Source: Nocardia kruczakiae NBRC 101016
GTDB lineage: Bacteria > Actinomycetota > Actinomycetes > Mycobacteriales > Mycobacteriaceae
Direction of reading: 5' to 3'
Length of the DNA: 64,000 nucleotides
Assembly (NCBI RefSeq): GCF_001612965.1
Contig: NZ_BDBL01000002.1
Span: 62,001 to 126,000 of the forward strand
Made by a program: the position numbers and the translations under genes
Shown: piece by piece, positions 1-7,894 of the stretch
Layout: each line of letters starts with the position of its first letter
Numbering within the stretch: the stretch's first letter is position 1
The notes under the pieces: model-generated
What the model was told of the DNA's origin: nothing
Seen by the model: the letters and a program-made list of their open reading frames with translations, nothing else
The model's database searches: none

Positions 1-2022
1 GCCGCTCTCGACATCATCCGCCATCAGGAGGGCGCCTCCGCGGCGGTCTTCTTCGGTGACGATGTCACCGACGAGAAGGCCTTCGCGCGGCTGTCGGGTC
101 CGGATATCGGCATCAAGGTGGGCGACGGCGACAGCCTGGCCGAATACCGGGTGCCCAGTACCGAGGAGGTCGCCAAGGCGTTGGCGTTCCTGCTCGAGGA
201 ACGCCGCACCTGGCTGGCGGGCGCGTCCGCGCCGCGCATCGAGCGGCTGACCATGCTGGCTTCCCCGCGCTCCAAGGCGCTGCTCACCCCGGACGGGACC
301 GTGAGCTGGTTCTGCCATCCCGAACCGGATTCGGCGGCGGTCTTCGCCCATCTGCTGGGCGGACCGGCGGCCGGACACTTCACCATCGCCCCCGAACGCC
401 AGAGCCTGCCGCTGTCGCAGCGCTACGTCGACGGCACCATGACCGTCGAAACCCGTTGGTCCAGTTTGAAAATCGTCGACTACCTGCCGCACGACGTCGC
501 ACTGGAACGCACCGATCTGACCCGCGTCATCACCGGGGACGCGCGTGCGGTGGTCACCTTCGCACCCCGTCCCGAATTCGGGCAGGTGCCGGTGACGCTG
601 GTCCGCGAACCGGCCGGCCTGCGCGTGCACGGCACCAACGATCCGATCGTGCTGCGCTCCCCCGGCGTGCAATGGGAGATCTCCGAGGAGGGCATCCACC
701 ACGTCGCCCGCGCGGTGGTCGACCCCTCGCAGGGACCGATCGTGCTCGAAATGCGCTGCGGCACCTCCGATCTCGCCCCGGCGATGGTCAGCGAGGCGGA
801 TCGGCGCAACGAGGCCGAGCGGTACTGGCGCGACTGGGCCTCCGATCTGAACCTGCCGCCGCTCAAGCCCGATCTGATGAAGCGTTCGGCACTGACGCTG
901 CGCGGACTGGTGCACGCTCCGTCCGGGTCGATTCTGGCCGCGGCCACCACCTCGCTGCCCGAGGACATCGGCGGCGTCCGCAACTGGGACTACCGCTACT
1001 GCTGGCTGCGCGACGCCTCGCTCACCGCGCACGCGCTGGTCACGCTCGGCTCGCTGTCGGAGGCCGAGGACTTCCTGGCCTGGACGCACCGCGTGCTCGA
1101 GACCCTGGCCGGACCGGAACGCCTGCACCCTCTGTACACGCTCTACGGCGAGACGCTGCCTCCGGAGGCCGTGCTGGACCAGCTGCCCGGTTACGCGGGC
1201 TCGCGGCCGGTACGCGTGGGCAACGCGGCGAATATGCAGGTGCAGCTGGATGTCTTCGGCCCGATCGTGGACCTGATCGCGGCTCTGGCCGAGGCTCGCG
1301 AGGGCAAGGGCATTCTCGACCCGGCCAAGGCGCTGCCGGACCGCGACTGGGAACTGGTGCAGGCCATGGTCTCGGCCGTGCAGCGACGCTGGCGCGAACC
1401 CGACCACGGCATCTGGGAGATCCGCGGCAACCCGCGTCACCACGTCTATTCGAAGGTGATGGGCTGGCTGACCGTGGACCGGGCGCTGAAACTGGCCGAG
1501 CGGTTCGACCGCGGCATCGATCCGGTGTGGGTCGAACTGCGCGAAACCATCGCCGACGAGGTCAAGGCCAAGGGCTGGAACGAGCAGGTGCAGTCCTATA
1601 CGGCCGCCTACGACGGCACCGATCTGGACGCCGCGACCCTGCACATCGGCCTCAGCGGACTGATCGAGCCGTCGGATCCGCGCTTCGCGGCCACGGTCGT
1701 CGCCACCGAGGCCGAGCTGCGCAGCGGCTCGACGGTGTACCGCTACCACCACGACGACGGCCTGCCCGGCGGCGAGGGCGGTTTCCACCTGTGTGCCGCC
1801 TGGCTGGTGGAGGCCTACCTGCTGATCGGCAAGCGTGAGGACGCCGAGGCGCTGTTCGCCCAGCTGGTGGATGTCGCCGGTCCGACCGGACTGCTCAGCG
1901 AGGAGTACGACCCGGTCGCCGAACGCTCCCTGGGCAACCACCCGCAGGCCTACAGTCATCTCGGTCTGCTGCGCTGCGCTCAGCTGCTGAGCCAGCCGGT
2001 CGCGGCCGCCATGGTGCAGTAG
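1..2022 (+). CDS. Trehalose-6-phosphate phosphatase / GH15 glucoamylase-like fusion protein (5' truncated by window)
   Basis: The reading frame is open from base 1, so the N-terminus lies outside the window. The first ~70 visible residues are the end of a HAD-type trehalose phosphatase, with the Mg-binding motif FFGDDVTDEKAF at visible residues 17-28. The rest (from about residue 80) is a full GH15 domain, with RNWDYRYCWLRDASL in its middle and GEGGFHLCAAWLVEAYL near the C-terminus. The family predicts trehalose-6-phosphate dephosphorylation coupled to an alpha-glucosidic hydrolase; GH15 enzymes in mycobacteria include trehalases, so one chain may both make and cleave trehalose. That pairing is inference. 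The stop is followed by a strong hairpin. Confidence 0.85.
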   Translation, partial: AALDIIRHQEGASAAVFFGDDVTDEKAFARLSGPDIGIKVGDGDSLAEYRVPSTEEVAKALAFLLEERRTWLAGASAPRIERLTMLASPRSKALLTPDGTVSWFCHPEPDSAAVFAHLLGGPAAGHFTIAPERQSLPLSQRYVDGTMTVETRWSSLKIVDYLPHDVALERTDLTRVITGDARAVVTFAPRPEFGQVPVTLVREPAGLRVHGTNDPIVLRSPGVQWEISEEGIHHVARAVVDPSQGPIVLEMRCGTSDLAPAMVSEADRRNEAERYWRDWASDLNLPPLKPDLMKRSALTLRGLVHAPSGSILAAATTSLPEDIGGVRNWDYRYCWLRDASLTAHALVTLGSLSEAEDFLAWTHRVLETLAGPERLHPLYTLYGETLPPEAVLDQLPGYAGSRPVRVGNAANMQVQLDVFGPIVDLIAALAEAREGKGILDPAKALPDRDWELVQAMVSAVQRRWREPDHGIWEIRGNPRHHVYSKVMGWLTVDRALKLAERFDRGIDPVWVELRETIADEVKAKGWNEQVQSYTAAYDGTDLDAATLHIGLSGLIEPSDPRFAATVVATEAELRSGSTVYRYHHDDGLPGGEGGFHLCAAWLVEAYLLIGKREDAEALFAQLVDVAGPTGLLSEEYDPVAERSLGNHPQAYSHLGLLRCAQLLSQPVAAAMVQ

Positions 2023-2045
2023 CCGCAGGTCGCCGGATTCCCGCC

Positions 2046-2088
2046 CCAGGGCCCGCGGTCGCTCGGATCGAGCGGTCGCGGGCCCTGG
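2046..2088 (+). terminator. Long perfect hairpin after the trehalose phosphatase/GH15 gene
   Basis: CCAGGGCCCGCG (2046-2057) pairs perfectly with CGCGGGCCCTGG (2077-2088). The interior continues with two G-T wobbles and CGCTC/GAGCG, giving a nearly unbroken stem of about 19 bp around a 5-nt loop. It starts 24 nt after the stop codon. There is no T-run, as is common for actinobacterial terminators. Confidence 0.75.
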
Positions 2089-2157
2089 TCGTGGTGCGGT
2101 TCACATCCCGGTCGGTCCGATCGATGGGGTCCGGGGTGGACACATACGCTACATTTA

Positions 2158-2176
2158 AATGGAAATCGTTTCCGTT
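2158..2176. promoter_or_regulatory. Zur-type operator palindrome upstream of the zinc ABC importer
   Basis: AATGGAAATCGTTTCCGTT is a nearly perfect 19-bp palindrome in an AT-rich island, 26 nt before the start of the substrate-binding protein gene. It resembles the actinobacterial Zur/FurB box (TGAAAATnATTTTCA type). Position and context suggest zinc-dependent repression of the three-gene importer operon. The regulator itself is not in this window. Confidence 0.65.
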
Positions 2177-2202
2177 AAGAGCTCGTGTGCAGGAGTACCC
2201 GC

Positions 2203-3087
2203 GTGATCAGAAGTTTCGCCGCTCGAATCGCTGTCGTCACGCTGGGAATCACCACCGCGGTCACGCTGGCCGCCTGCTCGGGAACCTCCTCGGATTCGGG
2301 GAAGCCGAAGATCGTCGCCTCCACCGACGTGTGGGGCAGCGTCGCGGCGGCGGTCGGCGGTCCCGACGTCGAGGTGAAGTCGATCATCGACAGCCCGAAC
2401 GTGGACCCGCACTCCTACGAGACCAGCCCGACCGACGCCGCCGCGATCCGCGATGCCGCGCTGGTCGTCTACAACGGCGGGCACTACGACGAGTTCGCCG
2501 AGAAGGCGGCCGCGGGCCGTGGCAAACCCAGCATCGCCGCCTTCGACCTGCGCTCGGCGCCGAACGACGAGAACGAACACGTCTGGTACGACATGAGGAC
2601 GGTCGACGCGGTGGCCGGGCGGATCGCCGACGAACTCGGCCGCATCGATCCCGAGCACCGGCAGGCGTTCACCGACCGCGCCGCGGCGCTGCGCGGGCAG
2701 CTGGCGGGCGTCACCGCGATCACCGCGAAAATCGCTGCCGCGCACCCGAAGTCGCCGGTACTGCAGACCGAGCCGCTGGCACACTACCTGCTCGTCGCCG
2801 CCGATACCGACGACCGCACCCCGCATCCGTTCGAGGAAGCGATCGAACAGGGCACCGATCCGTCCCCGGCGGATCTGGCGGCGGTACGAGATCTGCTGAC
2901 CGGCAAGCAGGTTCGAGCGCTGGTCTACAACATCCAGACCGAGGACAAGACCACGAAGGACGTCGCCGCGACCGCCAAATCCGCGGGCGTGCCGATCGTC
3001 GAGGTCACCGAAACACTCCCGGCGAACACCGATTTCGTGAAGTGGCAGACCGACAACGCGACGGCGCTGGCCGCCGCCCTCGGCTGA
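2203..3087 (+). CDS. Zinc/manganese ABC transporter substrate-binding lipoprotein (ZnuA-like)
   Basis: A 294-residue extracytoplasmic metal-binding lipoprotein that would hand zinc (or manganese) to the permease encoded downstream. A basic N-terminus and hydrophobic stretch end in the lipobox LAAC. The cluster A-1 fold is supported by KIVASTDVWGSVAAAVGG, the metal-ligand region DPHSYE, and HYLL, PHPFEEAIEQG and VYNIQTEDKTT further on. The GTG start at 2203 is chosen because AGGAG (2191-2195) lies 7 nt upstream; an earlier in-frame GTG at 2185 has no such site. It is first in a znuA-znuC-znuB type operon behind a Zur-like palindrome. Confidence 0.85.
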   Translation: MIRSFAARIAVVTLGITTAVTLAACSGTSSDSGKPKIVASTDVWGSVAAAVGGPDVEVKSIIDSPNVDPHSYETSPTDAAAIRDAALVVYNGGHYDEFAEKAAAGRGKPSIAAFDLRSAPNDENEHVWYDMRTVDAVAGRIADELGRIDPEHRQAFTDRAAALRGQLAGVTAITAKIAAAHPKSPVLQTEPLAHYLLVAADTDDRTPHPFEEAIEQGTDPSPADLAAVRDLLTGKQVRALVYNIQTEDKTTKDVAATAKSAGVPIVEVTETLPANTDFVKWQTDNATALAAALG

Positions 3088-3098
3088 GGGAGGCAGTG

Positions 3099-3971
3099 AT
3101 GAGGGGACCCACCCGAACCGAGGCGCCGGAGCAGGCCCCGGCGGAGGCATCGCACATCGCCGCCCCCGCGGTCTCCCTGCGTGGAGCGAGCCTGGCGTTC
3201 GGGCCGCGCACGCTCTGGCAGGGACTCGATCTCGATATCGCGCCCGGCGAATTCGTCGCGGTACTGGGACCCAACGGATCCGGTAAGACCTCGCTGCTGC
3301 GGATGTTGCTGGGTCAGCTCGCGCCCAGTGCGGGCACGGTCGAGGTGAGTGGGGCGCCCGCGCGGCTGGGGAACCCGCGGATCGGCTATGTGCCGCAACA
3401 GAAGACGATCGACGCCGGCGTGCAACTGCGCGGCGTCGATCTGGTCGGACTGGGCGTGGACGGGCATCGCTGGGGCCTGGGCTGGCGCGGCCGGGCCGAA
3501 CGCCGGCGCCGCATCGCCGACGCCCTCGCGCAGGTCGGTGCCGGGCATTTCGCGAACGCGCCGCTGGAATCGCTGTCCGGCGGGGAACAGCAGCGGCTGC
3601 GGGTGGCGCAGGCGCTGGCCGGTGATCCGCGCGTGCTGCTGTGCGACGAACCGCTGCTGAGCCTGGATCTGGCGAATCAGCGGCTGGTGTCCGAACTCAT
3701 CGATCGTCGCCGCCGCACCCACGACACCGCGGTGCTGTTCGTGACGCACGAGATCAATCCGATTCTGCCACTGGTGGATCGGGTGCTGTATCTGGTGGAA
3801 GGAAAGTTCCGGATCGGCACCCCCGACGAGGTGATGACCTCGGAGGTGCTGTCGGAGCTCTACGGCACCGAGGTCGACGTGCTGCGCGTGCGCGGCCGGC
3901 TGGTGGTCGTCGGCACCGGTGACGAGATCGATGCGCTGGGCACGCACCACACCGAGGGAGCCGGCGAATGA
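3099..3971 (+). CDS. Metal ABC transporter ATP-binding protein (ZnuC-like)
   Basis: A 290-residue ABC ATPase that powers zinc import. Walker A GPNGSGKTS, the Q-loop near YVPQQKT, signature LSGGEQQRL, Walker B VLLCDEPLL and the switch histidine in VTHEI are all present. ATG 3099 is preferred over the adjacent GTG 3096 because GAGGGAGG (3086-3093) is well placed. The stop overlaps the next start (ATGA), so the permease is probably translationally coupled. A hydrophilic Pro/Ala-rich segment of about 20 residues precedes the domain. Confidence 0.88.
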   Translation: MRGPTRTEAPEQAPAEASHIAAPAVSLRGASLAFGPRTLWQGLDLDIAPGEFVAVLGPNGSGKTSLLRMLLGQLAPSAGTVEVSGAPARLGNPRIGYVPQQKTIDAGVQLRGVDLVGLGVDGHRWGLGWRGRAERRRRIADALAQVGAGHFANAPLESLSGGEQQRLRVAQALAGDPRVLLCDEPLLSLDLANQRLVSELIDRRRRTHDTAVLFVTHEINPILPLVDRVLYLVEGKFRIGTPDEVMTSEVLSELYGTEVDVLRVRGRLVVVGTGDEIDALGTHHTEGAGE

Positions 3972-4951
3972 ACGACAAACTTTCCGATGTCCTCACCAAG
4001 ATGCTGGATCTGCACACCACCGCCGACCTGCTGTCCTACGACTTCGTGCAGCAGGCCGTGCTCGCGGCCGCTCTGCTGGGACTGCTCGCCGGCGTGATCG
4101 GACCGCTCATCGTGAACCGGCAGATGTCGTTCGCCGTGCACGGCACCAGCGAACTGTCGCTGACCGGCGCGGCGGCCGCGCTGCTGGTCGGCATCGGCGT
4201 GGGCGCCGGAGCGATCGCGGGTTCGGTGATCGCGGCCGTCATGTTCGGGCTGCTGGGTTCCAAGGCGCGCGAACGTGATTCGGTGATCGCGGTGGTGATG
4301 TCGTTCGGGCTCGGCCTCTCGGTGCTGTTCCTCTGGCTGGGGCCCAGTCGCGCCGGATCGAAATTCTCCCTGCTCACCGGACAGGTGGTCAGCGTCGGCG
4401 GCACCGGGCTCACCTCCCTCGCGCTCTGCACCGCCGGCGTGCTGGCGGTGCTCGCGTTCATCTATCGCCCCTTGCTCTTCGCCAGCACCGACCCGGAAGT
4501 GGCCGTTGCGCGCGGGGTTCCGGTGCGCGCGCTCTCGGTGGTGTTCGCGGTGCTGCTCGGGGTGACCGCCGCCTTCGGGGTGCAGATCGTCGGCGCCCTG
4601 CTGGTGCTGTCGCTGCTGATCACCCCCGCCGCGGCCGCCGCCCAGCTCACCGCGAGCCCGCTGCGGGCGACGCTGCTGTCGGTACTGTTCGCCGAAATCG
4701 CCGCGGTCGGCGGAATTCTGCTGTCGCTGGCCCCCGGTGTCCCGGTCTCGACCTTCATCACGACCATCTCGTTCGTGATCTACCTGGTCTGCCGGTTCAT
4801 CGGCCGCCCGATCCTGCAGGCCCGCAGGCGCACGGCCCTGCGCACGCCGGCCACCGACGCGACGTCGGCGCCGGATCCGCACATCGACGCCTCGAACGAC
4901 CCGGATTCGCCACGGAGCCGGGCGGCGGAACAGCTGCCGGTCCGCGGGTGA
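3968..4951 (+). CDS. Metal ABC transporter permease (ZnuB/ABC-3 family)
   Basis: A 327-residue polytopic permease of the ABC-3 family. Many hydrophobic segments are visible, with characteristic elements such as GVIGPLIVNRQMSFAVHGTSE and DPEVAVARGVPVRAL and the conserved late segment GVQIVGALLVLSLLITPAAAAAQ. The C-terminal ~45 residues are hydrophilic and probably cytosolic. The start overlaps the ATPase stop by 4 nt. It forms the channel of the zinc importer with the two preceding genes. Confidence 0.88.
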   Translation: MNDKLSDVLTKMLDLHTTADLLSYDFVQQAVLAAALLGLLAGVIGPLIVNRQMSFAVHGTSELSLTGAAAALLVGIGVGAGAIAGSVIAAVMFGLLGSKARERDSVIAVVMSFGLGLSVLFLWLGPSRAGSKFSLLTGQVVSVGGTGLTSLALCTAGVLAVLAFIYRPLLFASTDPEVAVARGVPVRALSVVFAVLLGVTAAFGVQIVGALLVLSLLITPAAAAAQLTASPLRATLLSVLFAEIAAVGGILLSLAPGVPVSTFITTISFVIYLVCRFIGRPILQARRRTALRTPATDATSAPDPHIDASNDPDSPRSRAAEQLPVRG

Positions 4952-4979
4952 GGCCCACGATCGCCCTCGCCGCCTCGGG

Positions 4980-5357
4980 TCAATTCGGCCAGCAGGACTG
5001 ACCGGCCGGTCCGGAAAGCAGAATGACCAGGACGAAGCCGCCCATCATGGGCACGACCCCGAGGCCGCTGGCGACGACGACGAGATTCCGGTTGATGTCG
5101 TGTCGACGCGACCACAGGCGGAACAGCACGAGAACTCCGAGGGCCAGCATCACAGCGGCGCCGGTGATCTGAAACGTCTGCGCGGCGCGGAATGCCGCGT
5201 CCCGGGCGGCAGCGTCACCGTGCACCGGGTCGCAGTAGTCACCGACTCCCTGCGTGAAGAACGAATAGCCGCCCAGAAAGATGAACGGGCCCAACACTAC
5301 CGAGGCGAGCGCGTACATCCAGGCGAGGACGAAGGGTCGGTCGAGCAGTAGTTTCAT
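4980..5357 (-). CDS. Small conserved membrane protein of unknown function
   Basis: A 125-residue protein with hydrophobic segments near residues 10-32, 65-82 and 92-113, and a short loop with one Cys (DYCDPVHGD) between the first two. A second Cys lies at the C-terminus (QSCWPN); the two could form an extracytoplasmic disulfide. I do not recognise the family. The ATG has no ribosome-binding site, but TACAGT lies 7 nt upstream (5365-5370), consistent with a leaderless mRNA. It ends 28 nt from the convergent permease gene. Confidence 0.6.
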   Translation of the reverse strand: MKLLLDRPFVLAWMYALASVVLGPFIFLGGYSFFTQGVGDYCDPVHGDAAARDAAFRAAQTFQITGAAVMLALGVLVLFRLWSRRHDINRNLVVVASGLGVVPMMGGFVLVILLSGPAGQSCWPN

Positions 5358-5371
5358 CGGCCGAACTGTAA

Positions 5372-5392
5372 GTTCCCACCGGTGCTGGGAAC
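5372..5392. promoter_or_regulatory. Perfect 7-bp inverted repeat at a leaderless promoter
   Basis: GTTCCCA (5372-5378) and TGGGAAC (5386-5392) form a perfect inverted repeat with a 7-nt spacer. It lies just upstream of the -10-like TACAGT of the minus-strand membrane-protein gene ending at 5357, across the expected spacer/-35 zone and 24 nt from the mutY 3' end. An operator is plausible; a small mutY terminator is the alternative. Confidence 0.4.
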
Positions 5393-5415
5393 TCTCGGGC
5401 CGATCCGCCCGCGTC

Positions 5416-6339
5416 TCAGTTCGCGCCGCTCTCGCCGGCCAGCGCGAACAGCCCGTCGGCGGTCTGCTCGATCAAGCCGTCGACGAGCAGGGAATCCAGT
5501 GCCCGATCGCGCTGGCCCGGATCGCGGGTCCAGGCCAGGTCGAGAGCCACGCGTTCGACCGGTCCGGTCGCCGCGCGCAGCACGTCGAGGAGGCGGCCGC
5601 GAGCCTGCCGGTCCGTGCCGTCGTATTTCTGGGTGCGGCGCACCACGTCCGAGGCCGGACGACCGGAGGTGACCCACGTGCAGCGCGGCAGCGGGCAACG
5701 TTCGCAGTCGGGATTGCGGGCGGTGCAGACGGTGGCTCCCAATTCCATCAACGCCGCGGAGAACACCGCCGCCCGGTCGATCCGGACCGGCAGCAGGGCC
5801 TCGGTTTCGGCCAGATCGCGGGTGCGCGGGTTCCCGGCCTCGGCCCGGCCGTGCACCGCCCGGGCGACCACCCGGCGAACATTGGTGTCCACCACCGGAA
5901 CTCGCTGCCCGTAGGCGAAGCAGGCCACCGCCCGCGCGGTGTAGGCGCCGATGCCGGGGAGGGTGAGCAACACCTCGACATCGTCGGGCACCACGTCGCC
6001 GTATTCGGCGGCGAGCACCCGCGCGCATTCGTGCAACCGCAGGGCGCGGCGCGGATAGCCGAGCTTGCCCCACGCGCGCAGCACCTCGCCGGGCGAGGCG
6101 GCGGCCATGGCCGAGGGCACCGGCCAGCGCCGCACCCATTCCCGCCAGATCGGCTCCACCCGGACCACCGGCGTCTGCTGCAGCATGATCTCGCTCATCA
6201 GGATCTGCCAGGCGCTCACTCCGGGGCGCCGCCACGGCAGGTCCCGGGCCGACTGCTCGTACCAGTCGATCAGGACGTCACTGTCCACGCCCGCGGCCGG
6301 GTCGCGGGTGGCCTCGGTCGCCGTCTTCGAACTCACCAC
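5416..6339 (-). CDS. mutY: A/G-specific adenine DNA glycosylase MutY
   Basis: A 307-residue glycosylase that removes adenine mispaired with 8-oxoguanine. The HhH-GPD fold is clear: catalytic Glu in SEIMLQQTPV, hairpin LPGIGAYTARAV and catalytic Asp in VVDTNVRRV. The 4Fe-4S loop has cysteines spaced C-x6-C-x2-C-x4-C, one residue shorter at the end than the C-x5-C of E. coli MutY. The C-terminal region is compact. The start is GTG at 6339, with no strong Shine-Dalgarno. It is divergent from the carbonic anhydrase gene, the same neighbour as in M. tuberculosis. Confidence 0.92.
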   Translation of the reverse strand: MVSSKTATEATRDPAAGVDSDVLIDWYEQSARDLPWRRPGVSAWQILMSEIMLQQTPVVRVEPIWREWVRRWPVPSAMAAASPGEVLRAWGKLGYPRRALRLHECARVLAAEYGDVVPDDVEVLLTLPGIGAYTARAVACFAYGQRVPVVDTNVRRVVARAVHGRAEAGNPRTRDLAETEALLPVRIDRAAVFSAALMELGATVCTARNPDCERCPLPRCTWVTSGRPASDVVRRTQKYDGTDRQARGRLLDVLRAATGPVERVALDLAWTRDPGQRDRALDSLLVDGLIEQTADGLFALAGESGAN

Positions 6340-6434
6340 ATCACCGCCGCGCGAGCCCGCCGGTGATCCGGAATTTGCCCACGTGTAGCCGCACGGACTC
6401 GCCGGTAGCCCTCAAGCCATGGAAAATGGGACGC

Positions 6435-7058
6435 ATGCCTCATACCAACCCGATCAGTGCCTGGAAGTCTCTCCGCGAGGGTAACGACAGGTTCGTCAAC
6501 GGCACACTGCAGCACCCCAGCCAGGGCGCCGCCGACCGCGCCAAACTCGTCGGCGGGCAGCAGCCCCGGGCCATCCTGTTCGGGTGCGGCGACTCCCGGG
6601 TCGCCGCCGAGATCATCTTCGACCAGGGCCTCGGCGATATGTTCGTGGTTCGCACCGCCGGCCACGTCGTCGACGAGTCGGTGCTCGGTTCGATCGAATA
6701 CGGCGTCGAAATCCTCAACGTGCCGCTGATCGTCGTCCTCGGGCACGACAGCTGCGGCGCGGTCCGCGCGACCATCGACGCGCTCGACGACGGCAACGTG
6801 CCCGGCGGATTCATCCGCAGTGTGGTCGAGCGCGTGACGCCGTCCATCCTGACCGGCCGCCGCGACGGACTCACCGAGGTCGACGAGCTCGAGGCCCGCC
6901 ACGTGCAGGAGACCGCGCGCCTGCTCACCGATCGCTCGAAGATCGTGTCCGATCGGGTCGCGAGCGGGCGGTGCGCCATCGCCTGTGTGAACTACAAGCT
7001 TGCCGACGGCCGCGCGCTGCTGCACAAGGTGATCGGCGATATCGGCGAAACGGTCTGA
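6435..7058 (+). CDS. can: Beta-class carbonic anhydrase
   Basis: A 207-residue zinc enzyme interconverting CO2 and bicarbonate in the cytoplasm. The zinc ligands and catalytic dyad are visible in FGCGDSRV (Cys, Asp-Arg) and LGHDSCGAV (His, Cys). IFDQGLGDMFVVRTAGHVVD is the family's conserved central segment. ATG 6435 gives a length typical for the clade; ATG 6426 is an in-frame alternative three codons earlier. It is divergent from mutY and is orthologous in position to M. tuberculosis Rv3588c. Confidence 0.9.
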   Translation: MPHTNPISAWKSLREGNDRFVNGTLQHPSQGAADRAKLVGGQQPRAILFGCGDSRVAAEIIFDQGLGDMFVVRTAGHVVDESVLGSIEYGVEILNVPLIVVLGHDSCGAVRATIDALDDGNVPGGFIRSVVERVTPSILTGRRDGLTEVDELEARHVQETARLLTDRSKIVSDRVASGRCAIACVNYKLADGRALLHKVIGDIGETV

Positions 7059-7075
7059 ACCACAACGGTTCTCAC

Positions 7076-7140
7076 GCGGTGATCGCCGGGTGACGGCGCC
7101 GTCGCGGAAGCGGGCGCGAAAATGTACCCGGCGTCACCGC
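7076..7140 (+). terminator. Imperfect long stem-loop after the carbonic anhydrase gene
   Basis: GCGGTGATCGCCGGGT (7076-7091) can pair with ACCCGGCGTCACCGC (7126-7140), with a single bulged T. The loop itself contains the 12-bp palindrome GACGGCGCCGTC (7092-7103). The structure sits 17 nt after the stop and before the next gene's promoter, so it may end the carbonic anhydrase transcript. The loop is long, hence moderate confidence. Confidence 0.4.
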
Positions 7141-7206
7141 CATTTCGGCGCCGACACGCCGCGTACCTGAGCGGAACGGCACGATCGTGCCCTTACCGTT
7201 GTTGCC

Positions 7207-7860
7207 GTGCTGGAACCGAATGGACCGCTGCCGCCGGAGATCTACTGGCGTCGCCGCCTGCTCGCCATCGGCGCGCTGATCGTCGCGCTCGCTCTGGTCA
7301 TCTGGCTGGCGTTGATGTTGCTGCGCAGCGGCGGGGGCGACAAGGACCCCAAGGCCGCGGCGGCGACCTCCACCTCCGCCAAGGCGGCCGGGTCCACCGC
7401 CGCCGATCCCAGCGATTCGCAGGTTCCGGCCTCGGGCACCGTCAATTCGACGGCCGGCGGCGTCCCGGCCCCGTGTCCGGATCAGTCGCTGGCGGTGAAG
7501 GTGACCGTCGGCCAGCCGACCTACAAGGCCGGTGATCAGCCGGTGATCACCATCGTGCTGACCAACATCTCCACCGCGGCCTGCAGTCGGGATATGGGTT
7601 CGGGCCTGCAGCAGGTGTGGGTGCAGTCGCTGGACGGCCAGCGCAAGCTGTGGTCCAACACCGACTGCGATCAGGGCGGTCCGGCCGATGTGCGCACGCT
7701 CAACGGCGGCCAGCAGGCGGCGTTCACCCTCACCTGGTCGGGCACCACGTCACAGCCGGGTTGTGCGGGCGATCGCGTTCCGGTGCCGGCCGGCGGATAC
7801 GCGGTGGTGGCGCAGTTCGGTTCCGTACGCAGCGCACCGGAGACCTTCAACATCGCCTGA
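7207..7860 (+). CDS. Single-pass membrane-anchored secreted protein (Rv3587c-like)
   Basis: A 217-residue protein with a short cytosolic N-terminus (PEIYWRRR), one transmembrane helix at about residues 18-38, a low-complexity Ala/Ser/Thr linker to about residue 85, and a globular extracytoplasmic domain with four cysteines. The function is unknown. Its position between the carbonic anhydrase and disA matches the conserved membrane protein Rv3587c. The GTG start follows TACCGT (7194-7199) by 7 nt with no Shine-Dalgarno, indicating leaderless transcription. Confidence 0.75.
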   Translation: MLEPNGPLPPEIYWRRRLLAIGALIVALALVIWLALMLLRSGGGDKDPKAAAATSTSAKAAGSTAADPSDSQVPASGTVNSTAGGVPAPCPDQSLAVKVTVGQPTYKAGDQPVITIVLTNISTAACSRDMGSGLQQVWVQSLDGQRKLWSNTDCDQGGPADVRTLNGGQQAAFTLTWSGTTSQPGCAGDRVPVPAGGYAVVAQFGSVRSAPETFNIA

Positions 7861-7894
7861 CGCGAGGCTCGAATCCGGCAGCGCCCGAACCGGT

